Origin: Nannocystis bainbridge
GTDB lineage: Bacteria > Myxococcota_A > Polyangia > Nannocystales > Nannocystaceae
Reading direction: 5' to 3'
Assembly (NCBI RefSeq): GCF_028368995.1
Contig: NZ_JAQNDL010000001.1
Span: forward strand, 1,612,001 to 1,676,000
Length of the DNA: 64,000 nt
The notes under the pieces were generated by a model. That model did no database searches. It was not told the origin of the DNA and saw only the letters and a list, made by a program, of their open reading frames with translations. The position numbers and the translations under genes are program-made. Positions 1-10,300 of this stretch are shown here, piece after piece; the stretch's first letter is position 1, and the number at the start of each line of letters is the position of its first letter.

Positions 1-1
1 C

Positions 2-781
2 CTCGGTCAGGCCGCGTATCACCACGACGGCACCGTCTACTACAACGACGTCACGCTCAAGCCCGGCTTCCCCGCGGTCGCCAACCTCGACCCCGACCCG
101 ATGCCGGAGATCCTCCTCACCAACAACAATGGCATCACCGTGCTCGAGCACGACGGCAAGGTGAAGTTCAAGGACATCAAGCCGACCGGCGACAACGGCC
201 CCGGCGCGTGGTTCCGGCCCTCGACGATCCACGACTTCGACGGCGACAAGCAGAGCGAGTTCGCCACCAGCTCCGCCGCCCGCTATTCGATGTTCGAGCC
301 CGGCGGCAAGGTCGCGTGGTCGGCCAACGTCCAGGACAGCAGCGGCTGGGCCGCCGGCACCGCCTTCGATTTCCTCGGCGACGGCGTCGCCGAGGCCATG
401 TACGCCGACGAGGTCAAGCTGTTCGTGTTCGACGGCGCCGGCGTGCCGCTGCTGGCGGTCCCGCGCAGCTCCAAGACCCTGATCGAGTACCCCGTGGTCG
501 CCGACGTCGACAACGACGGCTCGGCCGAGATCGTCGTCGTCTCCAGCGCCGGCTACGACGACCTCCAGACCGCCCCCACCGTCCAGGTCATCCGCGACAA
601 GCAGGACCGGTGGATCCAGGCGCGACGGATCTGGAATCAGCACACTTATCACGTGACCAACGTCCGCGAGGATTCGACCATCCCGCAGTACGAGCCGCGC
701 TCGTGGGAGCTGCTCAACACCTTCCGCACCAACGCGCAGATCGAAGGCGGCGCCCTCTGCAAGCCCGAGCCGCCGATGTGA
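2..781 (+). CDS. FG-GAP/VCBS repeat surface protein, C-terminal part
   Basis: This is the 3' end of a gene that begins before the window; 259 residues are visible. It contains several acidic calcium-binding-type loops (NLDPDP, DFDGDK, DVDNDGSAEIVVV) spaced as in FG-GAP/VCBS beta-propeller repeats, in which D-x-D-x-D-G loops bind calcium. The tail has a conserved-looking segment (RRIWNQHTYHVTNV) followed by an extended region and one Cys close to the end. Such proteins are normally exported and act in adhesion or as surface scaffolds, but nothing here shows a ligand. The reading frame is open from base 2 with no start, so it is truncated by the window edge. A strong hairpin follows the stop. 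Confidence 0.75.
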   Translation, partial: LGQAAYHHDGTVYYNDVTLKPGFPAVANLDPDPMPEILLTNNNGITVLEHDGKVKFKDIKPTGDNGPGAWFRPSTIHDFDGDKQSEFATSSAARYSMFEPGGKVAWSANVQDSSGWAAGTAFDFLGDGVAEAMYADEVKLFVFDGAGVPLLAVPRSSKTLIEYPVVADVDNDGSAEIVVVSSAGYDDLQTAPTVQVIRDKQDRWIQARRIWNQHTYHVTNVREDSTIPQYEPRSWELLNTFRTNAQIEGGALCKPEPPM

Positions 782-789
782 CGCCCCGC

Positions 790-826
790 GCGGCGGGCCG
801 CTGCCTTCTTTACGGCGGCCCGCCGC
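790..826 (+). terminator. GC hairpin after the FG-GAP gene
   Basis: Arms 790-801 and 815-826 are perfect 12-bp complements (GCGGCGGGCCGC and its complement) around a 13-nt loop containing TTCTTT. No T-run follows, so intrinsic termination is only inferred from strength and position, 9 nt after the stop codon and 21 nt before the next start. Confidence 0.5.
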
Positions 827-846
827 TTCGCATCCGGAATCGAAGC

Positions 847-1530
847 ATGCGCGTCCCCACCACGATCGGCTGCGCCCTCCCGCTCCTGCTCGCCCTCGCC
901 TGCGGCCCCGCGCCGGCGCCCGGGGACACCGACGCCGAACCCACGAGCACCACCACCTCGAGCACCACCGGCACCACGACGGGCACCACGCTCGCGCCGA
1001 CCACGAGCGAGGGCGACACCACCACCGGCGAGGCCTGTCTGGAAGCCACGCGTCCAGGCGAGCTGTGGTCCGACCAGGAGCCGGCGTTGACCTGCGGCGG
1101 CCCTGAGCTGTGCCCTGGCGGCGACCCGATCTACTTCGAGCTCGACGGCCCGATCTTCGACGGCGACTTCTCGGCCCCGACCTCCGCCGTGACCGACCTC
1201 GAGCGCGCCCGCTGCCTCGCCGTCGCCCTGCGCGATCGCACCCCCGGCCAGTTCATGTTCATGCCGGGCCACTCGCCGCAGGTCTTGCACGTCTTCGGCC
1301 TCGAGATCGTCGGCGAGTTCGCCGTGACGCGCAGCGATCGCTCGGGCTGCGAGCTGAGTCACCCCGAGCCCAAATCGTGCCACGTGCGCGAGCGACTGCG
1401 GCAGCTCCGCCCGCCGGCGTTCTTCGCCGACTGCGTCGACGGTGACGCCCTCGCGCTGTGGCAATGCCTGTACCACGCCGCCGAGCCCGAGCCGGCCTGC
1501 GCCGCCGGCCCGCTCGTATGTCCGCCGTAG
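847..1530 (+). CDS. Lipoprotein of an unnamed Cys-containing family
   Basis: The 227-residue product starts with a lipoprotein signal (hydrophobic stretch ending LLLALAC), then a Thr/Ser-rich linker (about residues 24-60), then a globular domain with at least eight Cys. I do not recognise the domain. It shares an arrangement with the protein at 42367-43116: a CGG motif near the start, then an x-A-L-x-x-R/K-x-P-G segment, an LHxxG-like strand, and a motif of type LRPPAFFADC near the C-terminus, answered there by LKPASFFTDC. The two are probably paralogues of one myxobacterial lipoprotein family. It is likely anchored in the outer membrane; function unknown. The ATG is placed so that the signal peptide is of normal length. 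Confidence 0.8.
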   Translation: MRVPTTIGCALPLLLALACGPAPAPGDTDAEPTSTTTSSTTGTTTGTTLAPTTSEGDTTTGEACLEATRPGELWSDQEPALTCGGPELCPGGDPIYFELDGPIFDGDFSAPTSAVTDLERARCLAVALRDRTPGQFMFMPGHSPQVLHVFGLEIVGEFAVTRSDRSGCELSHPEPKSCHVRERLRQLRPPAFFADCVDGDALALWQCLYHAAEPEPACAAGPLVCPP

Positions 1531-1598
1531 CCGTATAACGCTCGAAGCCCGCTGCCAGCATTCGCGCCGACCGCCACGAATCTCCGGAGTAACCGCCC

Positions 1599-2363
1599 TT
1601 GACCGAGTCCAGTGATTCACCCCGCACCGTCCTTATCACCGGCGCCGGTCGCGGCATCGGGGCTGCCACCGCGCGGCTCGCCGCTCGCGCTGGCTATCGC
1701 GTGTGCATCAACTACGCCGCCGACGACGCCAGCGCCCAGCAGGTCGTCGCCGACTGTCGCGCCTGCGGCGTCGATGCGATCGCCGTCAAGGCCGACGTCG
1801 CCGCGCCCGCCGATGTCGAGCGCCTCTTCCTCACCTGCGAGCGCGACCTCGGCAGGGTCACCCACCTCGTCAACAACGCCGGCATCATCGGCGCCCCCGC
1901 GCGGGTCGAGGACATCGCCGCCGCCACCGTTCACGCCGTGCTCGCCGTCAACGTCGCCGGCGCCATCTTCTGCGCCCAGCAGGCCATCCGGCGCATGTCG
2001 AACGAACGCGGCGGGCGCGGCGGCGTCATCGTCAACGTCTCCTCGATCGCCGCCGTCACCGGCAGCCCCGGCGAGTACGTGCATTACGCTGCATCCAAGG
2101 CCGCGCTCGAGACCTTCACGGTCGGCCTCGCCCGCGAGGTCGGCCCGCTCGGGATCCGCGTCAACGCCGTCCAGCCCGGCACCACCGCCACCGAGATCCA
2201 CGCCCGCTCCGGCAACCCCGACCGCCCGGCGATGGTCGCCCGGATCGCCCCCTTGCGCCGCGTCGCGGACGCCGACGAGGTCGCCGAGGCGATCCTGTGG
2301 CTGCTCTCCGACCGCGCGGCCTACGTCTCCGGCGCCGTCCTCAAGGTCACCGGCGGTTTGTGA
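1599..2363 (+). CDS. SDR-family oxidoreductase (FabG-like)
   Basis: A 254-residue classical short-chain dehydrogenase/reductase. The nucleotide-binding motif TGAGRGIG lies near residues 14-21, the NNAG motif near 90-93, and the catalytic Ser and YxxxK are seen in NVSSIAAVTGS and YAASK. A conserved VNAVQPG follows the catalytic helix and the C-terminus has the usual SGAVLKVTGG strand. This points to NAD(P)-dependent interconversion of a carbonyl and an alcohol; the substrate cannot be read from sequence. The Arg-rich start of the second strand makes NADP plausible. The start appears to be TTG, the first codon giving a normal N-terminus. It stands alone and is followed 12 nt later by a 14-bp repeat pair. 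Confidence 0.88.
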   Translation: MTESSDSPRTVLITGAGRGIGAATARLAARAGYRVCINYAADDASAQQVVADCRACGVDAIAVKADVAAPADVERLFLTCERDLGRVTHLVNNAGIIGAPARVEDIAAATVHAVLAVNVAGAIFCAQQAIRRMSNERGGRGGVIVNVSSIAAVTGSPGEYVHYAASKAALETFTVGLAREVGPLGIRVNAVQPGTTATEIHARSGNPDRPAMVARIAPLRRVADADEVAEAILWLLSDRAAYVSGAVLKVTGGL

Positions 2364-2375
2364 GCTGATGAATGG

Positions 2376-2403
2376 GCATGTCTTTTAAGACATGTCTATG
2401 CGC
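2376..2403. repeat. 14-bp repeat, two units
   Basis: Units GCATGTCTTTTAAG and ACATGTCTATGCGC lie head to tail at an exact 14-nt period. The pair also forms an 8-bp hairpin (CATGTCTT / AAGACATG). It begins 12 nt after the SDR stop codon and ends 64 nt before the next start. Confidence 0.8.
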
Positions 2404-2467
2404 ACAGCCCGGAGTCTGGGCCCAGGAGGTTGTGACGGTGGGAGCGGGCGGAGTACAGTCGAGGCCG

Positions 2468-3583
2468 ATGCGAGCGGATTTTCGCTACAGGTCCTCGGAG
2501 CCGCGGAGGAATCGGACGAAGTCGGTGCGTGGCTTGTGCGCAGCACTGGCGGGGCTGTGCCTGGGCGCGTGCGTGGCGGAGGGGTCGCGGGAGGGCAAGC
2601 GCGTCGATTTCGTGTATGAGACCCACGAATACGAGTTGTGTGCTGGCACCGCCACGCACCTCGATGGTTACATCGAGCGGGTGTTCGGGTTCCTGGGCGC
2701 GGCGCCGGGCGACTTCCTGGTCCCGGTCGATGTCGTCGCTACGGTGACGTGCGGGGAGCGGGAGGACGCGACCGGGTGCTACGATCCGAACGACGAGCGG
2801 GTGATCGTGAGCCTCGCCGAGCACTTTCGCTTTCGACCGACAGCGGTGCTCCGTCACGAGGTCACGCACGCGGTCGTCCACCGGGTCTGGGGGAAGAGCA
2901 TCCCCTTCTTCCAGGAGGGGCTCGCCGAATCGCTGTCGCGCACGGAGGCGGTGAACACGGAGTGGACGCCCGAGCCCGGTCCGATTCTGGACATGCTCGA
3001 CAAGCCGGCCGAGGAGGTCGACTACGAGGCCGCGGCGTTGTTCACGCGCTACCTGATCGATCGCGTGGGGGTCGCGTCGTTTCGCGCGATCTACCAGGGG
3101 GTCCGTGACGGGACACGGGGCGAGATCGTGGCGCAGATCGAAGCTGGCACGGGGGAGGCTTTCGCCACGCTCGAGGCGGACTTCCTGTCCGGCGCCCCGC
3201 GTTGTACCTTCGCAATCGATCTCTGCGATTCGCAGGGCGCAGTGACGGTGGCGGCGGGCGACTCGTGGTCGACGGAGTTCACCGCGTCGTGCCTCGCCCC
3301 GGAGTTCTACGGCAGCCAATCGAGCGAGGCGATGTTCACGGCCACGCAGATGCGCGTGGAACTGCAGGGGACAGGCCGCTATCGCGTGCATCTGGTGGAC
3401 GATGCCGAGTTCGATCCCTCGGTCGAGCTGACGCGCTGCGGTGATTGTGAGGAGCAGTTCGTGCGCCGGATCTGGGACGGCGTGGAGCTCGAGCTCGAAG
3501 CCGGCCTGTACGCGGTGGAGGTCACCGTCAAGCCGTTCGCGCACCACGTCGAGTTCGGGCTCGAGTACCTGGGCTCCGGGTGA
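2468..3583 (+). CDS. Putative zinc metalloprotease lipoprotein (HExxH)
   Basis: The 371-residue product has a basic N-terminus, a hydrophobic stretch and a lipobox (LCLGAC), so it is probably a lipoprotein. Residues 130-134 read HEVTH, followed by QEGLAE 15-20 residues later; this H-E-x-x-H plus downstream Glu layout is that of gluzincin metallopeptidases, where the His pair and the second Glu bind zinc and the first Glu is the catalytic base. The C-terminal 130 residues form a separate beta-rich region with paired Cys (TRCGDCEE). Substrate unknown. I chose the ATG at 2468 because it gives a compact signal peptide; the frame is open further upstream, through the repeat, but that stretch does not look coding. 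Confidence 0.78.
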   Translation: MRADFRYRSSEPRRNRTKSVRGLCAALAGLCLGACVAEGSREGKRVDFVYETHEYELCAGTATHLDGYIERVFGFLGAAPGDFLVPVDVVATVTCGEREDATGCYDPNDERVIVSLAEHFRFRPTAVLRHEVTHAVVHRVWGKSIPFFQEGLAESLSRTEAVNTEWTPEPGPILDMLDKPAEEVDYEAAALFTRYLIDRVGVASFRAIYQGVRDGTRGEIVAQIEAGTGEAFATLEADFLSGAPRCTFAIDLCDSQGAVTVAAGDSWSTEFTASCLAPEFYGSQSSEAMFTATQMRVELQGTGRYRVHLVDDAEFDPSVELTRCGDCEEQFVRRIWDGVELELEAGLYAVEVTVKPFAHHVEFGLEYLGSG

Positions 3584-3783
3584 ACGGCGGGGGCGCTCGG
3601 CCCGGCGAGGGTCGCCCGGGTCGCCCGCTTGCGCCGCGTCGCGGAAGCTCGATGGGCCCGCCGAGCGGTCCCTATCCCGCCGATGGGCGACGCGTCGCAA
3701 CTGTGCAATTCATGCTCGCAGCGTTGCGAGCCGCCGCGGGCACCGCCATGGGCAGGATGCCGGGGCAGAGAGAGATCGGCGAC

Positions 3784-4371
3784 ATGACGGACACCAGCAC
3801 CCCCCTGCCGCGCTTCGGACTCGACCACGAGCATTACGCCGCCCTCGTCATCGGGCGCCCCGCCACCGTCGAGGGCTCGTTTGACGGCCTCGCGGCCATC
3901 CACGCGCGCTTCGCCACGCTGTCCGCCGAGCTCGGTCTCCCCGTCGCGTTCATCGCCGGAGCGCGCGTCGAGGAGGACGAGGACCACGAGGTCGAGGGCG
4001 TGGTCGGCCTCGTGCTGGCGGTCGCGCGCTTCGGCGACCGCCCGGCGACGCCGGAGGGGGCCCTGCTGCAGCGCCACGCCGTCGCCGACGTGCCCGACGC
4101 GGTGTGGACCGCGGCCCGCGAGCTCGGGCTGACGCTCGGCGAGGATACCGGCCTCTTCCTCGCCGCCGGCGGCTGGTCGGTCGCCACGCTGCACGCGGGC
4201 GAGCCCGACGACATGGGCTGGGACGCGAGCTCGGGCCGCGACTGGCCAGGCGAGATCGTCGGCAAGAAGCTGGCGTCGGCCAGCGCCGACGGCACGCCCT
4301 ACCGCCTGCTCACCGCGGAGGTCATCGCGGCCGCGGCAGCCTCGCCGTGCCTGTCGGCGAGCTACGCGTAA
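3784..4371 (+). CDS. Hypothetical protein, cytosolic
   Basis: A 195-residue protein with no signal peptide and no membrane segment. It is alternately acidic and alanine-rich, with a long helical section (about 30-60) rich in Glu/Asp and a Gly/Trp-containing region near residues 120-145. I do not recognise a family. Codon usage is typical for the window, supporting a real gene. The ATG at 3784 is preceded by AGAGAGATC, a plausible ribosome binding site; an in-frame ATG 33 nt upstream is possible. It is convergent with the deaminase-fold gene, with a GC hairpin between them. Confidence 0.6.
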   Translation: MTDTSTPLPRFGLDHEHYAALVIGRPATVEGSFDGLAAIHARFATLSAELGLPVAFIAGARVEEDEDHEVEGVVGLVLAVARFGDRPATPEGALLQRHAVADVPDAVWTAARELGLTLGEDTGLFLAAGGWSVATLHAGEPDDMGWDASSGRDWPGEIVGKKLASASADGTPYRLLTAEVIAAAAASPCLSASYA

Positions 4372-4408
4372 ACGCGACCCAGGCGCACGGCGCCGGGACG
4401 TTGGATGC

Positions 4409-4431
4409 GCCCGGCGGCGTGCTCGCCGGGC
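4409..4431. terminator. GC hairpin between convergent genes
   Basis: GCCCGGCG (4409-4416) pairs perfectly with CGCCGGGC (4424-4431) around a 7-nt loop, lying between the stops of two convergent genes. There is no T-run, so bidirectional termination is an inference from position. Confidence 0.4.
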
Positions 4432-4507
4432 CACCGGATGGTGTCGAGAGCCCACGCCAAGAGCGCGACCCGCAACAACACCTCGCCAATCACGCGAGGC
4501 GGCGCAC

Positions 4508-5869
4508 TCAGCCGCGAGAGTTCCGCGCCTTGTGAGTGTAGACGAGGCTGTGTCGCGCGAGACGAGGCTCGCGCGCCGCGCGAACGGGTTCGCTGACCAT
4601 CTGCGCCAAGCTCTTCAGCGCCAGGCTCTCCTGCGCGAGCGCCGGCGACGGACCGATCGCAAGCTGGACGAAATCAGTATAGAGCGGCGGAAGGTTGCCG
4701 ATCGTCCGGGTGAGCTCCAGCAAGCTGCCGGCCTGGGGGCCTCGCGCATATTGCAGGTTGGTCGGGAAGACCTGCGGAATCGGGCCCTCCATGGTCGATC
4801 CGTAAGCCCCGAGCGTCATGAGCCCCGGTGCCGTATTCGGATCCGGCGCGTGCAGGAACAGGAACGTCCCGTACTTCGGCACGGTCAGGTGCGCCGATGC
4901 CACGCCACGGGTCGCCTCCGCGTTCATCAACTCCCAGCGGGTCTGCGCATACGCCTGCGTGACCTCCATGAACGGGGTCCGGACGGGAGCGAACCTCTCG
5001 CGGCCGGGCAAACACAGGATCAGATTCCCGAATGGATCGAGGAAGCCGACGGCGTTGCCGTCTCCCTCCTCGCCCGCGGCCGCCACCGCCTTGAGCTCCT
5101 CGAGGATGTCTTGGCCGGGGATGCGGGCATCCTGGGTCTTCAGCATGAAGGCCCTGGGATAGACCTTGCGAAACGCCTGCTTGACGGGCGAGTCCTCGGG
5201 GAGCCCGGACGGATCTTTCAGCTTGTCGGGAGTCAGGCCGGACTCCTCGCTGCTGATCCTGCGGACCATGTTGCTGCTGTCGGCGAAGATGGCGCCGCAC
5301 CCCATCAGGTTCGCCGACGATACGGTGCCCGTCCGAAATGCGACGTGTTCACCGCCCTGGTAGGACCGCACGTAGAGCTCGGGATCCCCCTTGTGTCCGC
5401 AGGCGTAATAGCCGAACTTGTGCTTCGCGGTCCCCTGGAGGCTCGGCGGTAGGCTGTGAAACTCGAACTTCTCGTCGTAGTTGACGCCGGCATAGTCGTC
5501 GACGGCGATGACGCCAATGTTGAACCCCGCGGTGAGGAGCGCGCCGGCGCACATCACACATGGGTCGAGCGAGGTCACGACCGTCAGCTCGGATGGTGGC
5601 GGCAGTTGCAGCGCCTCGCGGTGCTCGTAGTACCAATAGACGAGCTGACGCTCCCCGTGCGCGGTCGGGTCCCAGGTGAACACCTCGCCCGAAGACAGCG
5701 GGCGCAGCACGTTATTGTGCATCCTGTGGACGAGCGCGCCGGTCTTGTTGTCCACGATGAGCCCGCCGACGGCGAACGTGCCCTGACTCGCCGCGTGCAT
5801 CGCCCGGTCGAGCACGAGAGAAGCCGCCCGGTCGGCGTCGGAAATGATGATCGAATCCTCTGGTCCCAC
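4508..5869 (-). CDS. Cytidine/dCMP-deaminase-fold protein with a large C-terminal extension
   Basis: A 453-residue protein. The zinc site of the cytidine deaminase superfamily is clear: HGE at residues 71-73 and DPCVMC at 102-107, giving one His, two Cys and the proton-shuttling Glu. The arrangement resembles TadA/guanine-deaminase-like members, which remove an amino group from bases, nucleosides or tRNA. The remaining roughly 300 residues match nothing I know and double the usual length. I place the start at GTG 5869 because GGAGG lies six bases upstream; the ATG 36 nt further up has no such site. Codon use is less GC-biased than in neighbouring genes (more AT-ending codons), which may indicate transfer. 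Substrate unknown. Confidence 0.75.
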   Translation of the reverse strand: MGPEDSIIISDADRAASLVLDRAMHAASQGTFAVGGLIVDNKTGALVHRMHNNVLRPLSSGEVFTWDPTAHGERQLVYWYYEHREALQLPPPSELTVVTSLDPCVMCAGALLTAGFNIGVIAVDDYAGVNYDEKFEFHSLPPSLQGTAKHKFGYYACGHKGDPELYVRSYQGGEHVAFRTGTVSSANLMGCGAIFADSSNMVRRISSEESGLTPDKLKDPSGLPEDSPVKQAFRKVYPRAFMLKTQDARIPGQDILEELKAVAAAGEEGDGNAVGFLDPFGNLILCLPGRERFAPVRTPFMEVTQAYAQTRWELMNAEATRGVASAHLTVPKYGTFLFLHAPDPNTAPGLMTLGAYGSTMEGPIPQVFPTNLQYARGPQAGSLLELTRTIGNLPPLYTDFVQLAIGPSPALAQESLALKSLAQMVSEPVRAAREPRLARHSLVYTHKARNSRG

Positions 5870-6359
5870 TGTACACCTCCACCGACCTAAACATCGGCCA
5901 GACATTCAACGCTGGTTCCCTCGCTCGTGTCAACCGAGGGCGAGCGACGCCTCGGGACGCCGTCTGGCGCTACACACAATCGGCAGAGAGAGCACGCGGA
6001 CAAATTCAGGACGGCGTTTCGAGAAGAACAGGCCTCAGCACAGGCCGACGCCCTCCATTTCACGAACGAGGCGCGACGATACATCGCCATTCGTATGGAA
6101 CATGGTCCCGCGGCCGCGAGACGTGGATCCGCGGCACCCGAGAGCTCGAGTCGCGGCCTGCGTCGGCAAATTTCGCGACGCGCATTCGCGCCGTACGCTG
6201 CCGGTCGCTCGCGTACGAGGACCGCGAATGCGTGCGAAGGCGGGCGCAAGAATTCGCTCGGACATCACGCGGAGCGTGCGATCGCGCGCGAACGCAACGT
6301 CGCCTCCATTTCCGCCCGTAGGGTTTCGCCGCCCGCCGACACTGCAGCGGTGGAGCCCC
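5870..6359. other. Intergenic region, divergent promoters
   Basis: About 490 nt between the divergent deaminase-fold and ABC genes. Overlapping frames here have no coding character. I see no inverted repeat or promoter that I can defend; it must hold at least two promoters. Confidence 0.5.
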
Positions 6360-7253
6360 ATGCGCCTGACCATCCGCGACCTCTCGAAGACCTACCCCAA
6401 CGGCGTGCGCGCCCTGCGGGGCGTCGATTTGACGATCGACGCCGGCATGTTCGGTTTGCTCGGCCCCAACGGCGCCGGAAAGTCGACCCTCATGCGCACG
6501 ATCGCCACCTTGCAGGAGCCTGATCGCGGCGCCATCGACCTCGGCGGCCTCGACGTGCTGCGGAACAAGCCGGCCGTGCGTGAGCGCCTCGGCTACCTCC
6601 CGCAGGAGTTCGGCCTCTACCCCAACCTCAGCGCGGAGCACGTCCTCGATCACTTCGCCGTCCTCAAGGGCATCACCGACGCCCGCGAGCGGCGGGCCCA
6701 GCTCGAATTCCTGTTCGAGCAGACCAACCTCGGCGCCGCGCGCAAGCTGGCCGTCGGCGGCTTCTCCGGCGGCATGAAGCAGCGCCTCGGCATCGCCATC
6801 GCGCTCCTGGGTGCGCCGCGGCTCATCATCGTCGACGAGCCGACCGCTGGCCTCGACCCGACCGAGCGGCACCGCTTCCTCAACCTCCTGAGCGACATCG
6901 GCCACGACGTCATCGTCATCCTCGGCACCCACATCGTCGAGGACGTGGCCGAGCTGTGCCCCAAGTTCGCCATCCTCGCCGGCGGCGAGATCGTCTACAC
7001 CGGCGCGCCCGAGGCCGGCGTCGCCGAGCTGCGCGGACGGCTGTGGCGGCGCGTCGTCGCCAAGGCCGAGCTGCCCGAGCTCGCCGCGCGGCTGCACGTC
7101 ATCTCCACCCGGCTCGTCACCGGGCGCCCCGTCGTCCACGTCCACCACTTCGAGGCCCCGGGCCCGGGCTTCGAGCCGGTCGCCCCCGATCTCGAGGACG
7201 TGTACTTCTATCATATCACCCGCGCCACCCGCCTGGCCGCGCGCGCCGCCTGA
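6360..7253 (+). CDS. ABC transporter ATP-binding protein
   Basis: A 297-residue ABC ATPase. Walker A is GPNGAGKST (residues 35-43), the signature FSGGMKQ (135-141), Walker B LIIVDEP (155-161) with the D-loop GLDP next, and the switch His lies in GTHIVED. The C-terminal 90 residues are an extension typical of export-type (ABC-2/DRA family) ATPases. It ends 55 nt before the permease-peptidase gene on the same strand, so the two surely form one transport unit; this subunit would drive that permease by ATP hydrolysis at the cytoplasmic face. The ATG is chosen because the conserved N-terminal beta strand begins directly after it. Confidence 0.92.
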   Translation: MRLTIRDLSKTYPNGVRALRGVDLTIDAGMFGLLGPNGAGKSTLMRTIATLQEPDRGAIDLGGLDVLRNKPAVRERLGYLPQEFGLYPNLSAEHVLDHFAVLKGITDARERRAQLEFLFEQTNLGAARKLAVGGFSGGMKQRLGIAIALLGAPRLIIVDEPTAGLDPTERHRFLNLLSDIGHDVIVILGTHIVEDVAELCPKFAILAGGEIVYTGAPEAGVAELRGRLWRRVVAKAELPELAARLHVISTRLVTGRPVVHVHHFEAPGPGFEPVAPDLEDVYFYHITRATRLAARAA

Positions 7254-7308
7254 CGATCGTGCGCGCCGGGGGTGTAGGGTCTGTCGCGGCCGCGACACTG
7301 CAAGCGGC

Positions 7309-10300
7309 ATGAGTCCGTTCTCGACGTTCGCGGGCATCGAGATCCGCTACCACCTGCGCCGGCCGGTCAACTACATCTTCATGGTCCTGATGCTGCTCGG
7401 GGGCTGGCTCTACACCGCCACCCCGTTCGCGTGGGCGGGGCCGTTCGGCGGGGCGGTCGACAACGACGCCCCACACAAGCTGAACACCATCGTCATGTTC
7501 ATGACGCTGTTCGGCGCGATCTTCACCCCCGCGATCGCCGGCACCGCGCTGCTGCGCGACTTCGAGTTTCGCAGCCACGAGCTGCTCTTCACCACCCGCC
7601 TGCGCAAGTTCGATTTCGTGCTCGGCCGCTTCCTCGGCGCGTGTCTGTTCACCGCCCTGGTCACCGGCTGCTCCGCGCTCGGCCTGTGGCTCGGCGCGCA
7701 CATGCCATGGGTCGACCCGGCCCGCCTCGGCCCCGGCGGCGCCCTCGCCTACGTGTGGCCGGTGCTCGTCTACGTGGTGCCCAACGCCTTTGTCACCTGC
7801 GCCGTCTTCATCGCCGTCGGCGTGCTGACCCGCAGCTTCCTCGCCGTCTACGTCGCCGGCATCGTCATGTTCGTCGGCCGCCAGATCGGCCTGAGCGTCA
7901 TGGACGGGGCCTTCCATGCCGGCCCGCAGATCGAGCGCATCATCGCCCTGATCGATCCGTTCGGCCTCGCGGCCAGCGGGCTCGTCACTCGCCACTGGAC
8001 GATCGACGAGCAGAACACGCGGCTCATCGCCGTTGTCGACGCCCTGCTGTGGAACCGCCTGCTGTGGCTCGCCCTCGGCGGCCTCTTGCTGCTCGTCGCC
8101 TATCGCTGGTTCCGCATGGAGGCGTCCCCAGGCGTGCGCCGTCGCGCCCGCTCGATCGTCGATCTGCCCGTCGTCGACCCGCACCGCCCCCCGCGGCCGC
8201 GACCGCCGGTCCGCCCGCGCTCGGGCCCCGCCGCCACCTGGGCCGCCTTCGTCGCCATGACGCGCCTCTACTTCCGCGACGTCACGCGGGCGCGCCCGTT
8301 TCAGGCGGTCGTCGCCGTGCTGCTGCTGTTCATGCTGCACGCCGTCGACCTCAACTTCCAGATGATGATCACGCTGCCCGTGACCCACACGATGGTGCTC
8401 ATCGTCCAGGAGTTCGGCCTGTTCTTCTCGATCCTGCTCGCGGTCTACGCCGGCCAGTTGATCTGGCGCGAGCGCGACCTGCACTGCGACCAGCTCCTCG
8501 ACGCCACGCCGGTCGCCTCGGTCGCGGTGATCGCCGCCAAGATCGCCGCCCTCCTGCTCGTCCAGATCGTGCTCCTGGGCCTGCTGCTCGGCTGCGGCGT
8601 GATCTTCCAGGCGCTGTCCGGGTACATGCATTTCGAGCTCCCGGTCTATTTCGGCCACCTCTTCGGCCTCGACGTCCCCAGGCACACGCTCACGATCCTG
8701 CTCGCGGTCGCCCTCCAGCTGCTGGTCCCGCACAAGGGCCTCGGCGTCGCCCTGCTGGTCGCCTATTACGTGCTGTTCCCCCTGCTCAAGGACATCGGGC
8801 TCGAGCACCGCCTGCTGCGCTACGCCGACCTGCCGCAGATCCTCTATTCGGACATGAACGGGTTCGGCCCCAACGTGTGGTCCTTCGCGGTCCTGTGGGC
8901 TTATTACTTCGCGTTCGCCATGCTCCTGCTGGCATTCGGGCGCCTGCTGCTCGTCCGCGGCACCCCGGGCGGCCTGCGCGCCCGCCTGCGCATCGCCAGG
9001 GGGCGGGCCACCGGGGCGTGGTGGCGATTCGTCGGCCTCGCCGCCGCCGCCTGGCTCGGCCTCGGGGCCTACGCCGCCCACAACTTCCACGTGCGCAACA
9101 CCTACGTGACCGAGCGCGGCGTCGAGGCGCTGCAGGCCGTGTACGAGCGCGCGTACAAACAATACGAGGGGCTGTTGCAGCCGCAGCTGGCCGCGGTCGA
9201 GCTCCGGATCGACCTGTCCCCCGAGACAGCCTCGGCGCGGGTCCGCGGCACTTACCGGATCGTCAATACGCACGAGGTCGCGGTGCCCGACGTCCACCTG
9301 CACCTCCCCGAAGAGGTGACGATCCACGCACTCTCGTTCGCCGGCGGCGCCACGCTCGTGCACGAGGATCCGCGGATCCGCCACCAGATCTGGCAGCTCG
9401 CGGCGCCGCTCGCCCCGGGCGCCGAGACGACCCTGCGCTTCGAGCTCGGCGTCGAGCGGACCGGCTTCGCCCACCGCGATCGTGACACCGAGATCCACGC
9501 CAACGGCGCGCTCCAGAGCGAGTCGCAGCTGCTGCCGTGGATCGGCTACGACCGCGACGGCGAGGTCGCGGACCGCGACGCGCGCCGGCGCCTCGGCCTG
9601 CCCGAGCGCGCCCGCATGCTGGCGGTCGACGACCCGCTGGCCAAGGGTGGCCTTGTCGTCCGCCACACCCACGCGCGCATCGATTTCTCGACCACCGTCT
9701 GCACCGCGCCCGACCAGATCGCCGTGGCCCCCGGCGCGCTCGTCCGCGAATGGCAGCAAGACGGCCGGCGCTGCTTCGCCTATGTCGTCGACAACCCGAT
9801 CCTCAACTCCTGGGTGGTGCAGTCGGCCCGCTACGAGGTGGCTCGCGAGCGCCACGCCGGCATCGACCTCGAGATCTACTATCACGCCGATCACCCCTAC
9901 AACATCGCGCGCATGATGACGGCGATGAAGCGGTCGCTCGATTATTATCAGGCCCAATTCACCCCGTACCAGGCGCGTCAGCTCCGCATCCTCGAGTTCC
10001 CGCGGCGGCACCAGGACTTCGCCATGGCCATGCCGGGCACCATCCCGTTCTCCGAGGGCATCGGCTTCATCCTCAAGTTCGACCCCGACGACGCGACCAC
10101 CTACGATCGCCCGTTCTGGATCACCGCCCACGAGGTCGCCCACCAGTGGTGGGGCCACCAGGTGTCGGCGCGCTTCGTCCAGGGCGGGACGATGGTGATC
10201 GAGTCGCTGTCCGAGTACTTTGCGATCCTGGTGATGGAGCAGGAGTACGGGATCGAAGGCGTGGCGCCGATGCTGCGCGAGAAGCTCGAGATCTACCTGC

